Shown one piece after another: positions 25,222 to 33,868 of a stretch of 64,000 bases of DNA. Position numbers and translations under genes: made by a program. Every line of letters begins with the position of its first letter. Position 1 is the stretch's first letter. The notes below the pieces were generated by a model, which saw only the letters and a list, made by a program, of their open reading frames with translations, made no database searches and was not told the origin of the DNA. Source of the DNA: DATLXU01 sp035575515 (GTDB lineage Bacteria > Acidobacteriota > Blastocatellia > UBA7656); assembly GCA_035575515.1 (NCBI GenBank), contig DATLXU010000068.1, positions 1 to 64,000 of the forward strand, read 5' to 3'.

Positions 25222-28122
25222 TCATTTCGCTTGAGCGTAAAACCTGCCCGTGCGCTTTCGCCTCTGCGCAGTGTATGGCGCGCTGCTGCTTGGACCGGCA
25301 AGCGCCACAGAAACGTGCTCGTGAATCTGCTGCCGCTCGTTGTTGTCCGCAGGATGAAGCTTGCGATACGGGCCTGTGATGAACTGCGCCGACTCGTCCG
25401 CTTTGAACCTCAGGTAAAGCGCCTGCTCGCGCGCAACCATATCGGCGTTACCCAATCCACGATAGCACAGCATGAGGTTGTAGTGCGCCTGCAAATCTTC
25501 AGGGTCAATCTTGAGCACTTTCTGAAATTCAGCAATGGCCTCGTCGTATTGGCGCTTCAAAAACAGTATCCGCCCGATTTGATTTACGACAACTCTATCG
25601 CGCGGATACTGAGCCGCCGCCGCGCGCAGGTGCTCAAGCGCCTCGTCGTAGCGGCCATAACTTTTCAGGACCAGCGCGTAGAAGAAATGCGTCTTCGCCA
25701 GATTGGGATTCACCTCGAACGCGCGGCGCAGGACTTCTTCAGCCGCCTGCATATTGCCTTCCTGAATCCGCGCTCGCGCGATGTTCACCCAGCCGTCGGC
25801 GTACTCAGGCTCCATCTGCGTCACTTTTATGAACGCCGCTTCCGCGCCTTTCAAATCGCCTTGCAGCAGCAACCCAATTCCATAGTCGTTCCACCGCTCG
25901 CGCACCGACTTGTCGAGAAACTGAGTCGTCTCAGGCGGCTTCGCGTTGCGTGGCAGGACTCGAAGCGACGTTTGAGCTTCGGCCATTACCGTGATGGGAA
26001 TGTCGGGTATCGCTTTGATCTTTCCCGACACATCGGAAGTATCGCCCGTGAAAATCCACCGGCCATCATCGTAGGCAGGCGCAACCGCGAAGCCTTTATG
26101 CTCAGGGTCGCGCACTCCGGCGAATGCCCATTGCGTGTTCCACCAAGAGAACTTTCGATAATTGACTTTGGCTTTAAGGAAAATCTTGTCGCCGCAGTTT
26201 TCTGGGATCTTCAGCCGGTAATGAATCGTGTCTGCCGCGCCCGGCGGAATCAATCTGACGTAAGCGACAGAGCGCATCATCCACGCGTTGCGTTTGTTGA
26301 TGACGTTGCCATGCTCGTCGAGCATCAGGCTGCGATAAAAGTGCGCGCCTTCTTCGACAGGCCCGCGGCCATCGTCTTCGACCGCGCCGCTGTGAAAAAT
26401 CGTCTGCCCTTTATCGTCAACCGCTTCGAGCTCGACCCACACGTCGAATGCGTCTACGGTTCCGCCGGGAAAGAAGTGGCCAACCTTGCGCGTGCGAACA
26501 ACGACCTCTATGCGAACCGATTCGCCGCGCCGAACCGCCGCGTCAACTTTATCGAGCGGCGCAATGACCTCGACAGGCTCAGTGATGAAAGCCTGCTGCG
26601 CGCCGAAGTTCGACGATTCTTCGCCGACGCCAAACGTGCTTGCTATCTGCGGCTCTTCCTGCGCGACGTTCTTCTTCTGCTCGATCTGCTGCGGCGCGCC
26701 CGTGCGGGCCATGCCGAATATGTCAATCGAAATCTGCCCGTCGCGCAAAAAGTCCTGCGTTATCTTCAACTGCTCTGCGTCGCCGTTGACGTAAGGCAGC
26801 GCGGTGTTCGCGCCCGGAAAGCGATGAGAGTGAACCTTGCCATCAATCGCCGCAGGGTCGTTCGATGCGACCAGTGGCATGTGGCAGTCGGCGCACTTGG
26901 ACGGCTTGGGCGGGTAGTAAAACGAGCGCGCGCCCTGACCCGACACGCCCGACGCCTGCCAGTTGTCGTATTCGTTGAAGCCGCGAATCCAGCGATAATT
27001 GTTCACAGGCACGTCGAGGTGAACCTTGTGGCACGAAGCGCAGAACTCAGGCGTCTGCGTCGTGTGAAAGCTCTTGAGAAAAATCTCGCGGTGCGGCTGC
27101 GGGTCAACTTTCAATAAATAATCGTGCGTCCACTTGAGCAAAGGATTTTCGCTCGTGGCGATGTCGTGCGTGGGCGGGTATTCGATTGTGAAATCGCCCT
27201 GCCCCATCGTGCTCTTGACGTGAACTATCGAGTGGCACGACAGACACCCAAGCCCGTTCTGCGCCTCCGGCGTGTTTATCTGCTCTTTAATCGGCGTGTC
27301 GAATCTGCCGTTGAAAAAGACGGCGTGGTCGTGACAGCCCGCGCACCACTTCGATGGCCGCGTGCCGATCACGTCCTGCATGTACTCGATTGATTTGCGG
27401 TACCATTGATTGTTGAACGAAGAGAAATGGTGAGCAGACGAGTTCCACTGATCGTAAATATCTTTGTGGCAGCGGCCACACTCGGCGCTCGTCATGAAGA
27501 ATGTAGCGGGAATGATCTTGCCGACATCGGTTTCCGCCGACGATGGGAAGAACGGACTGTTCGGTCCCGCGCCTTCGCCTTCCATGCTGAGGGGGGCGCT
27601 ATCGGGATTCTCGATTAAGTAGCGATTCGTGTTCGCGTAACGGTTGTAAGCCGTAGTTGCTACGGGGAAGAGAAACGCCAGACAGACGATTGCTACATAA
27701 ACGAACGATATGTGCTTCGGTTGCAGATAAGCGCGGGCGGCTTTGAACAATACGACGAGCAGCAAAAGCGCGCCCGCGTTTGAAGCTGCGATGTGAGCAT
27801 AAAGCGCCCAGCGATACGGGCGAGTCGCGCCGAATATCATTATGAAGAAACCCGACACGGCGCTGAGCGCAAGCGCGATGGCGGCGAGCTTCATCACGGG
27901 CGAAAACCGGTTGAAGTTTTTGATTGTATAACGCGCGAAAGCAAGCGCGAGCGCGGAGCCTAACAGCAGATGCAGCGCAACGTTGGCGAAATAAAAGAGC
28001 GTCGGCGACGCATAAGCCGCAAGATATGAGCTGTTGAGAAGCAGTATGAAAAAACCGGCGATTAAGACTTTTGCGAATCTGTTTTGACTCGCGCGGCTGC
28101 CGATTTCAACTTGCGCTGTCAT
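25222..28122 (-). CDS. membrane pentaheme cytochrome c with C-terminal TPR domain
   Basis: 966 aa. Four or five N-terminal membrane helices (to about residue 155) are followed by a periplasmic domain with five CxxCH motifs: CGRCH (215), CAGCH (260), CLSCH (293), CASCH (361) and CADCH (410). The spacing resembles cytochrome c554-like proteins. A beta-rich middle region leads to at least four TPR units (about 760-910). The likely role is electron transfer combined with protein docking at the outer face of the inner membrane. GGAGG lies before the ATG at 28122; an ATG at 28146 is less likely. First gene of the run with CRTAC1 and the symporter. Confidence 0.87.
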   Translation of the reverse strand: MTAQVEIGSRASQNRFAKVLIAGFFILLLNSSYLAAYASPTLFYFANVALHLLLGSALALAFARYTIKNFNRFSPVMKLAAIALALSAVSGFFIMIFGATRPYRWALYAHIAASNAGALLLLVVLFKAARAYLQPKHISFVYVAIVCLAFLFPVATTAYNRYANTNRYLIENPDSAPLSMEGEGAGPNSPFFPSSAETDVGKIIPATFFMTSAECGRCHKDIYDQWNSSAHHFSSFNNQWYRKSIEYMQDVIGTRPSKWCAGCHDHAVFFNGRFDTPIKEQINTPEAQNGLGCLSCHSIVHVKSTMGQGDFTIEYPPTHDIATSENPLLKWTHDYLLKVDPQPHREIFLKSFHTTQTPEFCASCHKVHLDVPVNNYRWIRGFNEYDNWQASGVSGQGARSFYYPPKPSKCADCHMPLVASNDPAAIDGKVHSHRFPGANTALPYVNGDAEQLKITQDFLRDGQISIDIFGMARTGAPQQIEQKKNVAQEEPQIASTFGVGEESSNFGAQQAFITEPVEVIAPLDKVDAAVRRGESVRIEVVVRTRKVGHFFPGGTVDAFDVWVELEAVDDKGQTIFHSGAVEDDGRGPVEEGAHFYRSLMLDEHGNVINKRNAWMMRSVAYVRLIPPGAADTIHYRLKIPENCGDKIFLKAKVNYRKFSWWNTQWAFAGVRDPEHKGFAVAPAYDDGRWIFTGDTSDVSGKIKAIPDIPITVMAEAQTSLRVLPRNAKPPETTQFLDKSVRERWNDYGIGLLLQGDLKGAEAAFIKVTQMEPEYADGWVNIARARIQEGNMQAAEEVLRRAFEVNPNLAKTHFFYALVLKSYGRYDEALEHLRAAAAQYPRDRVVVNQIGRILFLKRQYDEAIAEFQKVLKIDPEDLQAHYNLMLCYRGLGNADMVAREQALYLRFKADESAQFITGPYRKLHPADNNERQQIHEHVSVALAGPSSSAPYTAQRRKRTGRFYAQAK

Positions 28123-28297
28123 AAATCCTCCGAAGTTGCTTCGCAAAGAATGATTGGTTGAGCAATTGCCACAGAGATGTGCGCCTGCGCGACACGGCCT
28201 TGAAAGACGCGGAAATTATAATGAGCCGCCGCGAAAAAATAAACCGGGTGGCGCAAGCGTTAGCGTTGTCCCTGAATAGAAAAACGCAAGCCGCGCG

Positions 28298-28810
28298 TCA
28301 CTTTGCGGCAATCACGACGTAATCGCGCCCGTTGTAAAGCCTCAGCCCGTCGCTCGCCTTCCTCATCATAAGCGGGCGCGGGCGGCGCAGGTTCTTGTCT
28401 TTGGTCGTCTCAGCCGACATCACAGGATTTCCGCCAACATCGAAGAGATTGAATTTGCCGTCGTCGGAAAACCCGAAGCCGTAAGCTCCCGCCGTAACCT
28501 CTTTGCCGCCGACGGTGACGCTTGAGTCTGTGATGAAAAAGCCTTCGTACTTGGCTCGCACTTCGACCGAGTAGCCCGACGTGTCGACAAGCCCCGCGAT
28601 GACGAACCGCTTATCGCCTAATCGCGCTGCCGCCGCGTTGCGCATCTGAGTCGGTGCGCTCTGTCCCTCGAAGTAAAAGCTCGTGGGCACGACGCGCAAT
28701 TTGTCTTTCTCGCTCAGAACGACGAATGAGTCTTGCGCCGTCGCGACAACGGATGAAAAAGCAACGAATGAGACTATCGCTGCCAGTGTTAGCTTGTATC
28801 GTGATTTCAT
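28298..28810 (-). CDS. small secreted beta-rich protein, paralogue of 33245-33772
   Basis: 170 aa with a signal peptide ending ATAQDS. The C-terminal half aligns by eye with the gene at 33245-33772: a GGK-like FVIAG, GYSVEVRAKYEGFFIT, AGAYGFGF and a KFNLFDVGGNPV strand pair. No known family comes to mind. GGGAGG precedes the ATG. It lies 23 bases downstream of the APC permease gene in the receptor-permease run, so an accessory role in uptake or sensing at the cell surface is possible. Confidence 0.65.
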   Translation of the reverse strand: MKSRYKLTLAAIVSFVAFSSVVATAQDSFVVLSEKDKLRVVPTSFYFEGQSAPTQMRNAAAARLGDKRFVIAGLVDTSGYSVEVRAKYEGFFITDSSVTVGGKEVTAGAYGFGFSDDGKFNLFDVGGNPVMSAETTKDKNLRRPRPLMMRKASDGLRLYNGRDYVVIAAK

Positions 28811-28833
28811 AGCGCCTCCCGTTAAACAAAACT

Positions 28834-30186
28834 CTACTGTTTGATTTCAGAGCCGGGTGAACCTTTGCGGAAGGCTAAATAATAAACTGGCGCGCCCATA
28901 GCTACAACCCCGACCCCGAGCAACGCCTGCGCGGGTCTGTTGCCTGCAAGCAGGATGAGCAGCACTGCAACCATAGCGAGAAATACCAGAGGCGTTGCGG
29001 GATAGCCGGGAGTTTTATACGAAGCCTCGCCTTCAGCTTTGCGCCTCAGCACGAACACGGCGGCGACTGTTAATGCAATGAACAGAACCGTCACAAAAAC
29101 AAAGTAAGCGATTATTTCATTGAACGTGCCGAGCGTGACGAGCAGGCAAGCAAGCGCAGCCTGAAGCGCGATTGCGCGAGCGGGCGTGCCGAATCGCGGG
29201 TGAAGCCGCGCTGTTGCGTCGAAGAAAACCCCGTCGCGCGCCATCGCATAATAAACTCGCGGCGCTGCCATGATTAATCCGGCGAGGCTGCCAAGCACGG
29301 AAATAATGACGACGCCCGAAAAGACGTATCCGCCTGCGCTGCCGAAGAGAGCTTCTCCGGCCTGAGCGGCAAACGTCTCGCCCGATGTGGCACGCTCAAT
29401 CGGAACGAGATAGATGAAAGCCGCGCTCGTCAAAATGTAAACAACCGTCACCGCAACGACGCCGGTTGCGAGAGCGCGAGGCAGCACGCGCGCAGGGTCG
29501 CGCACTTCGCCCGCGAGCTTGCTCAAATCCCACCACCCGCCGAATGAAAAAAACGCTGCAACCATCGCGCCCGCTACCGCGCCAGCAAGCGGGGCTGAAC
29601 CCGGTCGTTGTGCGACGAGCGGAATGAAGTTCGACCAGTCGCCGAGCCTCAACGCAAATCCCCAGAGGATTATCACCGCGAGCAATCCAAGTTTGAGGAG
29701 CGTCAACCACCGCATCAGCCACGTGCCAGTTCGCACGCCGATGATATTCGCAGCGGCGAGCGCGAGGATGGCTGAGATTGCGACGAGCTTTGCGCCGAGC
29801 GGCGACGGGTTGATTATGTAGCCTACGTAGGTTGCCAGTCCTGTTGCCAGCGCGGCGGTAATGCCGGGATCCATCACGAGAAAGCATTTCCACCCGTAGA
29901 TGAATGCCAGCGCGGGACCGTACGCTTCGCGCAGATAGACGTAGCCGCCGCCCGCTTCAGGCAATCGCGCGGCAAGCTCGCCGTAGCAGAGCGCGCCGCT
30001 TAAAGCCATCGCGCCCATTACCATCCATACAACGAGCAGCCACGCGGGCGAGCCTAAAGATTTAGCCATCTCAGCGGGCGTGAGGAATATTCCAACAGCA
30101 ATGACTTCGCCGACGATAATCGCCGTAGCGGCGGCCAGTCCAATTTGGCGCTTCAACGCGCCGGATGATTGTGCTTGCGTGGTCAT
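28834..30186 (-). CDS. APC-family amino acid permease
   Basis: 450 aa with about 12 membrane helices. The N-terminal helix 1 reads GLAAATAIIVGEVIAVGIF, the usual broken helix of APC transporters, and helix 6 follows the family pattern (AFFSFGGWWDLSKLAGEVRDPAR). It most resembles the LAT/SteT-like branch. It starts 7 bases after the stop of a TonB-dependent receptor, so outer-membrane and inner-membrane transport are probably coupled in one transcript. No strong Shine-Dalgarno is seen, which fits translational coupling. Substrate is likely an amino acid or small peptide breakdown product. Confidence 0.86.
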   Translation of the reverse strand: MTTQAQSSGALKRQIGLAAATAIIVGEVIAVGIFLTPAEMAKSLGSPAWLLVVWMVMGAMALSGALCYGELAARLPEAGGGYVYLREAYGPALAFIYGWKCFLVMDPGITAALATGLATYVGYIINPSPLGAKLVAISAILALAAANIIGVRTGTWLMRWLTLLKLGLLAVIILWGFALRLGDWSNFIPLVAQRPGSAPLAGAVAGAMVAAFFSFGGWWDLSKLAGEVRDPARVLPRALATGVVAVTVVYILTSAAFIYLVPIERATSGETFAAQAGEALFGSAGGYVFSGVVIISVLGSLAGLIMAAPRVYYAMARDGVFFDATARLHPRFGTPARAIALQAALACLLVTLGTFNEIIAYFVFVTVLFIALTVAAVFVLRRKAEGEASYKTPGYPATPLVFLAMVAVLLILLAGNRPAQALLGVGVVAMGAPVYYLAFRKGSPGSEIKQ

Positions 30187-30193
30187 GCCGGAA

Positions 30194-33166
30194 TCAAAAA
30201 GTGAATCGCACAGCGAGTTGAAATGCGCGCGGGCCGCCTGAGCCGAAGACCCCGCCTGCGGTTGTGACTGGCCGCCCGAAGCTCGACGATCTCAGAAAAC
30301 CAGGACTGCGCTCGTCGTTGCTGTCGCGCACGAGCGCGTTTGAAAATCCCGAATAGTTCACGTTCGACGCGCCCAGCACGTTCGTCACATTGAAGAGGTT
30401 GAAGACTTCAACCGCTGGCTCAATCTTCGCGCGCTCGTTGAGTCTTACGGGTCTCGACACGCGCAGGTCAGACGAGTTGAAGCTGTCGTTGAAGCGAGCG
30501 TCGTCGCGCACCATCGGCAGCGGCTTGCCGTTGATGCCGCCGCCCGCGTTTATCTGGCGAATGAAGGCATTCAACTCAGCACCCGTGTGAAACACACGCC
30601 CGCCCGCGTTTCGCTGCAATAAGGGGATGCGCGTGCTTGCGTCGGGCAGAAGAATATCCATCGGCACGCTGGAAGCAACGGTCCATATCGGCGCGAGACG
30701 GAATCCGCCCGGTAACTCGAACAGCCCTGAGAAGGTGAAGCGATGGCGCTGGTCGTTCGGCGTCGGCCCGTATTCAAGCTGGAGATTGTTCGGATCAATC
30801 GGCCCTTGCGCGAACGGAATCTGATCGTCGTTGGCGTAGTTGAACGCTTTCGAGAGCGTGTACGACGCGCGAAGCATGTAGCCGCGCGAGATTCGTTTTT
30901 CTACGCTCACGAGCAAGCCATCGTATTTTGTCTTAACGCTCGATTCGAGATTTACAACGCCATCCGGCCCGCCCACAACAGGATTAAAGACCGTTCCGAT
31001 CAATCGCCCTATGATGAAGTGCGTGCCGAAGTTGTGCAGGTAATCGGCGCGCACGACGAGATGGCTTGCAAGCTCGCCCTGTATGCCGAAATTCATCTGC
31101 TGCACCATAGGATTTTCGAGCCGGTTGTCTATGATGTTTATTCCGGCAGCGCCCGCGCCGGGAAGAATGAATCCCGTGAATGGGTTTGCAATGTTCGGCG
31201 CGAAAGGCGGGAAGCGGTCCGTGTTCGGATCAATGAAAAAAATGTTGCCCGCGCGCACCTCGATGGCGAGCGCGCGACCGTCAAGCCCTCGCTCAAGCGA
31301 CTGAATCTCAAGCGTCACGCGATCATAATAGATGCCATATCCGCCGTGAATGCTCGTGCGCCCGTCGCGCGTCGCCCAGTTGAATCCAACGCGCGGCCCG
31401 AAGTTGTTTTTGTCTCGACGACGCGTGCCGCTTAGGAAAGGCAGAATTATTGGATTCAACTCGTCTGTGCGGCTGACGTTTTTAACATCCGTGTCAAGCT
31501 CGTAGCGCAAGCCGAGATTGAGCGTGAGTTGCGGCGTCACGCGCCAGTTGTCTTGAAAGAAAAAAGCAAAGTGCGTATTGTCGGCGTCGGGAATAATGAG
31601 CGGGCGCGCGGGCGTTGCGCTGCGCAGCGTGACGGCAAATAGTAAGTCGTTGTCATCAACGCGCCCGTCGCCGTTGTGATCGAAGTCGGGAAAGTCTTGA
31701 ACAAGCTCGATGCGACCCTGCTGAAAGACTCCGAGGTTGAAGTCTGCGTCAATGCGCTGAACCTGGCCGCCGAAACAAAAATCGTGCGCGCCCGCGACGA
31801 GCGAAAACGTGTCGGAGAATTGCAAACGGTTTTGGCGCGTCTGCTGCGGCACGCGAAACGATGCGCCGTCTTGCAAGGAAGGGAACGTAAGCTGCGGGCC
31901 GGGCGTTACGGGCACGGTTCGATTGATGAAATTATTGACGCTGAAACTGAAATTGTTAATCGCGCGAGGCGAAAGCAAGCGTGTGTAGTTGGTCAGAAAA
32001 GTTTGATAGTGATTGCTTGAATCCTGCCGTTGCGACGCAGAGCCGATGGCGCGAATCAATGTGCTTGCCGCAATGTCGTCTGCGCGCTCGATTGAATAGC
32101 GAAACGTTAGGCTGTCTAAGTCCGACAATCGCCAGTCGCCGCGCGCCGTTGCGAGCAAATCATTGAGCGGCGCGGCGGCAAATGCGCGCTTGATTGTGCG
32201 AGTTGCGGTGTCGCGCTCGCCTACGAGAATCGTGCCGTCTTGATTTCGATACTCGAACGAGCCGAACCACCATGCTCTGTCTCTTTTGACGGAGCCGCCA
32301 AGCGCGAACGCATACTGCTCGCGGTCAAACGGCGGCATCGGGTTGCTGCGATCAAAAGTCGCGGGCAAGCCTTGAAGTTTTTGGTCTCGAAAATAGAAAG
32401 AGGCCGAGCCGTGAAATTCATTCGTGCCCGATTTGGTGACGATGTTGATGACCGAAGAGCCTGAGCGACCAAGCTCGGCTGAAAAGCGATTCGTGGCGAT
32501 TTGAAATTCCTGCACCGCTTCCTGCGAGATGTTTTGCAGCGGCCCGCCGACCACGTCGTCGTTGTTGTCGGCTCCGTCAACCGTCACGTTGCCGCCGCGA
32601 CCAAGCTGGCCTGCGGATGATATGACGACCGTGTTTGTTTTTGTCGGATCAAAGTTCGGCGCGGGCGCGTTGCCTGGCACGAGCAGCGCAAGCTCAAGAA
32701 AGTTCCGCCCGTTGAGCGGCAGGTTTTCAATCGTGGGGCTATTTATTACACCTTCAACTACTGATGAAGTCGTATCAATTGGGTTAATGCCGAATGGCCC
32801 ACCTTTATCGAGGATAATCTCTATTTCGCCAACCCGCAGCGATATATCGAGAGTTGCGTTCTGACCGACTGCAATGACAACATCTGCGTAAATGAGTGAC
32901 TTGAAACCGGCGGCATCGGTTTTCACTTCATACTCGCCGGGAGCGAGGTTCGTCAGCGCGAACAGTCCTTGATCGTTCGTTTTGGTTGTGCGCTCAATAC
33001 CGGTCGCTTTACTGGTCGCTGTGATTTGCGCGCCGACTATCACAGCGCCTTGCGGGTCTGTGACTCGCCCGCTTAAAGTCGCAGTCGCCGGTTGCTGTGC
33101 ATTCGCAGCCATTGCAAGAGCGCAAATTACTACTGCGCACCTTACCCGCGCGATAAAGTTTTTCAC
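30194..33166 (-). CDS. Oar-like TonB-dependent outer-membrane receptor
   Basis: 990 aa. A signal peptide (ends ANAQQ) is followed by a carboxypeptidase-regulatory Ig-like domain (SGRVTDPQGAVIVGAQI), a plug (LPLNGRNFLELALLVPG, then NNDDVVGG) and a long beta-barrel ending in Phe (VRFTF). A calcium-type loop DHNGDGRVDDND lies near residue 505. The start is GTG with GGGGG 9 bases upstream. Directly followed by an APC permease gene. No TonB box can be named. Ligand unknown; the neighbour suggests amino acids or peptides. Confidence 0.88.
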   Translation of the reverse strand: MKNFIARVRCAVVICALAMAANAQQPATATLSGRVTDPQGAVIVGAQITATSKATGIERTTKTNDQGLFALTNLAPGEYEVKTDAAGFKSLIYADVVIAVGQNATLDISLRVGEIEIILDKGGPFGINPIDTTSSVVEGVINSPTIENLPLNGRNFLELALLVPGNAPAPNFDPTKTNTVVISSAGQLGRGGNVTVDGADNNDDVVGGPLQNISQEAVQEFQIATNRFSAELGRSGSSVINIVTKSGTNEFHGSASFYFRDQKLQGLPATFDRSNPMPPFDREQYAFALGGSVKRDRAWWFGSFEYRNQDGTILVGERDTATRTIKRAFAAAPLNDLLATARGDWRLSDLDSLTFRYSIERADDIAASTLIRAIGSASQRQDSSNHYQTFLTNYTRLLSPRAINNFSFSVNNFINRTVPVTPGPQLTFPSLQDGASFRVPQQTRQNRLQFSDTFSLVAGAHDFCFGGQVQRIDADFNLGVFQQGRIELVQDFPDFDHNGDGRVDDNDLLFAVTLRSATPARPLIIPDADNTHFAFFFQDNWRVTPQLTLNLGLRYELDTDVKNVSRTDELNPIILPFLSGTRRRDKNNFGPRVGFNWATRDGRTSIHGGYGIYYDRVTLEIQSLERGLDGRALAIEVRAGNIFFIDPNTDRFPPFAPNIANPFTGFILPGAGAAGINIIDNRLENPMVQQMNFGIQGELASHLVVRADYLHNFGTHFIIGRLIGTVFNPVVGGPDGVVNLESSVKTKYDGLLVSVEKRISRGYMLRASYTLSKAFNYANDDQIPFAQGPIDPNNLQLEYGPTPNDQRHRFTFSGLFELPGGFRLAPIWTVASSVPMDILLPDASTRIPLLQRNAGGRVFHTGAELNAFIRQINAGGGINGKPLPMVRDDARFNDSFNSSDLRVSRPVRLNERAKIEPAVEVFNLFNVTNVLGASNVNYSGFSNALVRDSNDERSPGFLRSSSFGRPVTTAGGVFGSGGPRAFQLAVRFTF

Positions 33167-33191
33167 GGTCTCAAACCCCCTTTGAAAATGT

Positions 33192-33215
33192 ACCGCAGGT
33201 TGTCTAACCTGCGGT
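33192..33215. terminator. perfect hairpin ACCGCAGGTT-GTCT-AACCTGCGGT
   Basis: A 10-bp perfect stem with a 4-base loop lies between the stop of the 175-aa gene and the GTG start of the receptor on the same strand. It has no strong T-run, so it may be a processing or pausing hairpin, or a short repeat. It could lower expression of the downstream receptor. Confidence 0.5.
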
Positions 33216-33244
33216 TGGATTGGATAACGAATCGCTCAACTGAA

Positions 33245-33772
33245 TTAATCTGACAATCTGTATTCAAGCAGGAATCGCCCGATCTGTATCGTCGCTTTGC
33301 CATTGACCGGCGGGTTTATCAGCAATGAGCGGACTGGCCCGCGCCGCGTGTCTTTTATCGCCTTCGCTTCGCCGATTAACTTGCCACTGGCTGCTTCGTA
33401 GAACTTGACCGCAAGCCCGTCATCCACCCGCTTGAATCCAAAGACGTATTCGCCTGCTGGCAGTTGTATCTCTTCAATCTGAATCGGAACCCGCGTGATG
33501 AAAAAGTGCGAGTACTTGCCTTCAGCGGCGTAGCCTGCGGTTATCATCACAACACCCGCGATGAACTTGCCGCGCCCATCGGTCACGCCCGATGCCGTTC
33601 GGAATTCCGTTTCGATGCGCTCTCTTTCGACGGGCGCTCTTGCCGGGATGACGCCGCGAAGCTCCTTTTCGGATGCCTGTCTCCATACGAAAGGACTGGC
33701 AAGAGATCCGCTCGCGCAAACCACAACAAGGCATGCCCGCACAAAGGAGCGCAGAGTGTTGGCATTCTTCAT
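33245..33772 (-). CDS. small secreted beta-rich protein, paralogue of 28298-28810
   Basis: 175 aa with an N-terminal signal peptide (RSFVRACLVVVCASGSLA). The C-terminal half matches the other small protein: GKFIAGVVMITAGY, GKYSHFFIT, LPAGEYVFGF and VKFYEAASGKLIG. It sits between two TonB-dependent receptor genes on the same strand. The start is uncertain: no good Shine-Dalgarno is seen, and an in-frame ATG at 33787 is equally possible. Function unknown; probable periplasmic or surface accessory of the receptors. Confidence 0.6.
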   Translation of the reverse strand: MKNANTLRSFVRACLVVVCASGSLASPFVWRQASEKELRGVIPARAPVERERIETEFRTASGVTDGRGKFIAGVVMITAGYAAEGKYSHFFITRVPIQIEEIQLPAGEYVFGFKRVDDGLAVKFYEAASGKLIGEAKAIKDTRRGPVRSLLINPPVNGKATIQIGRFLLEYRLSD

Positions 33773-33868
33773 TATCCGGCATCTCATCTGCGATCAATCA
33801 TTCTGCGCAGTCAGCACAGCCTGAGAAAATATAAGTCCGATTATTTGCTCTCATCGAAGCTGTCTTCG

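Noticed and set aside
25180..27117. 645-codon open frame on the plus strand opposite the pentaheme gene
   Set aside because: It is Arg/Val-rich, matches no family and lies wholly antisense to a gene with clear heme motifs; a codon-bias shadow.
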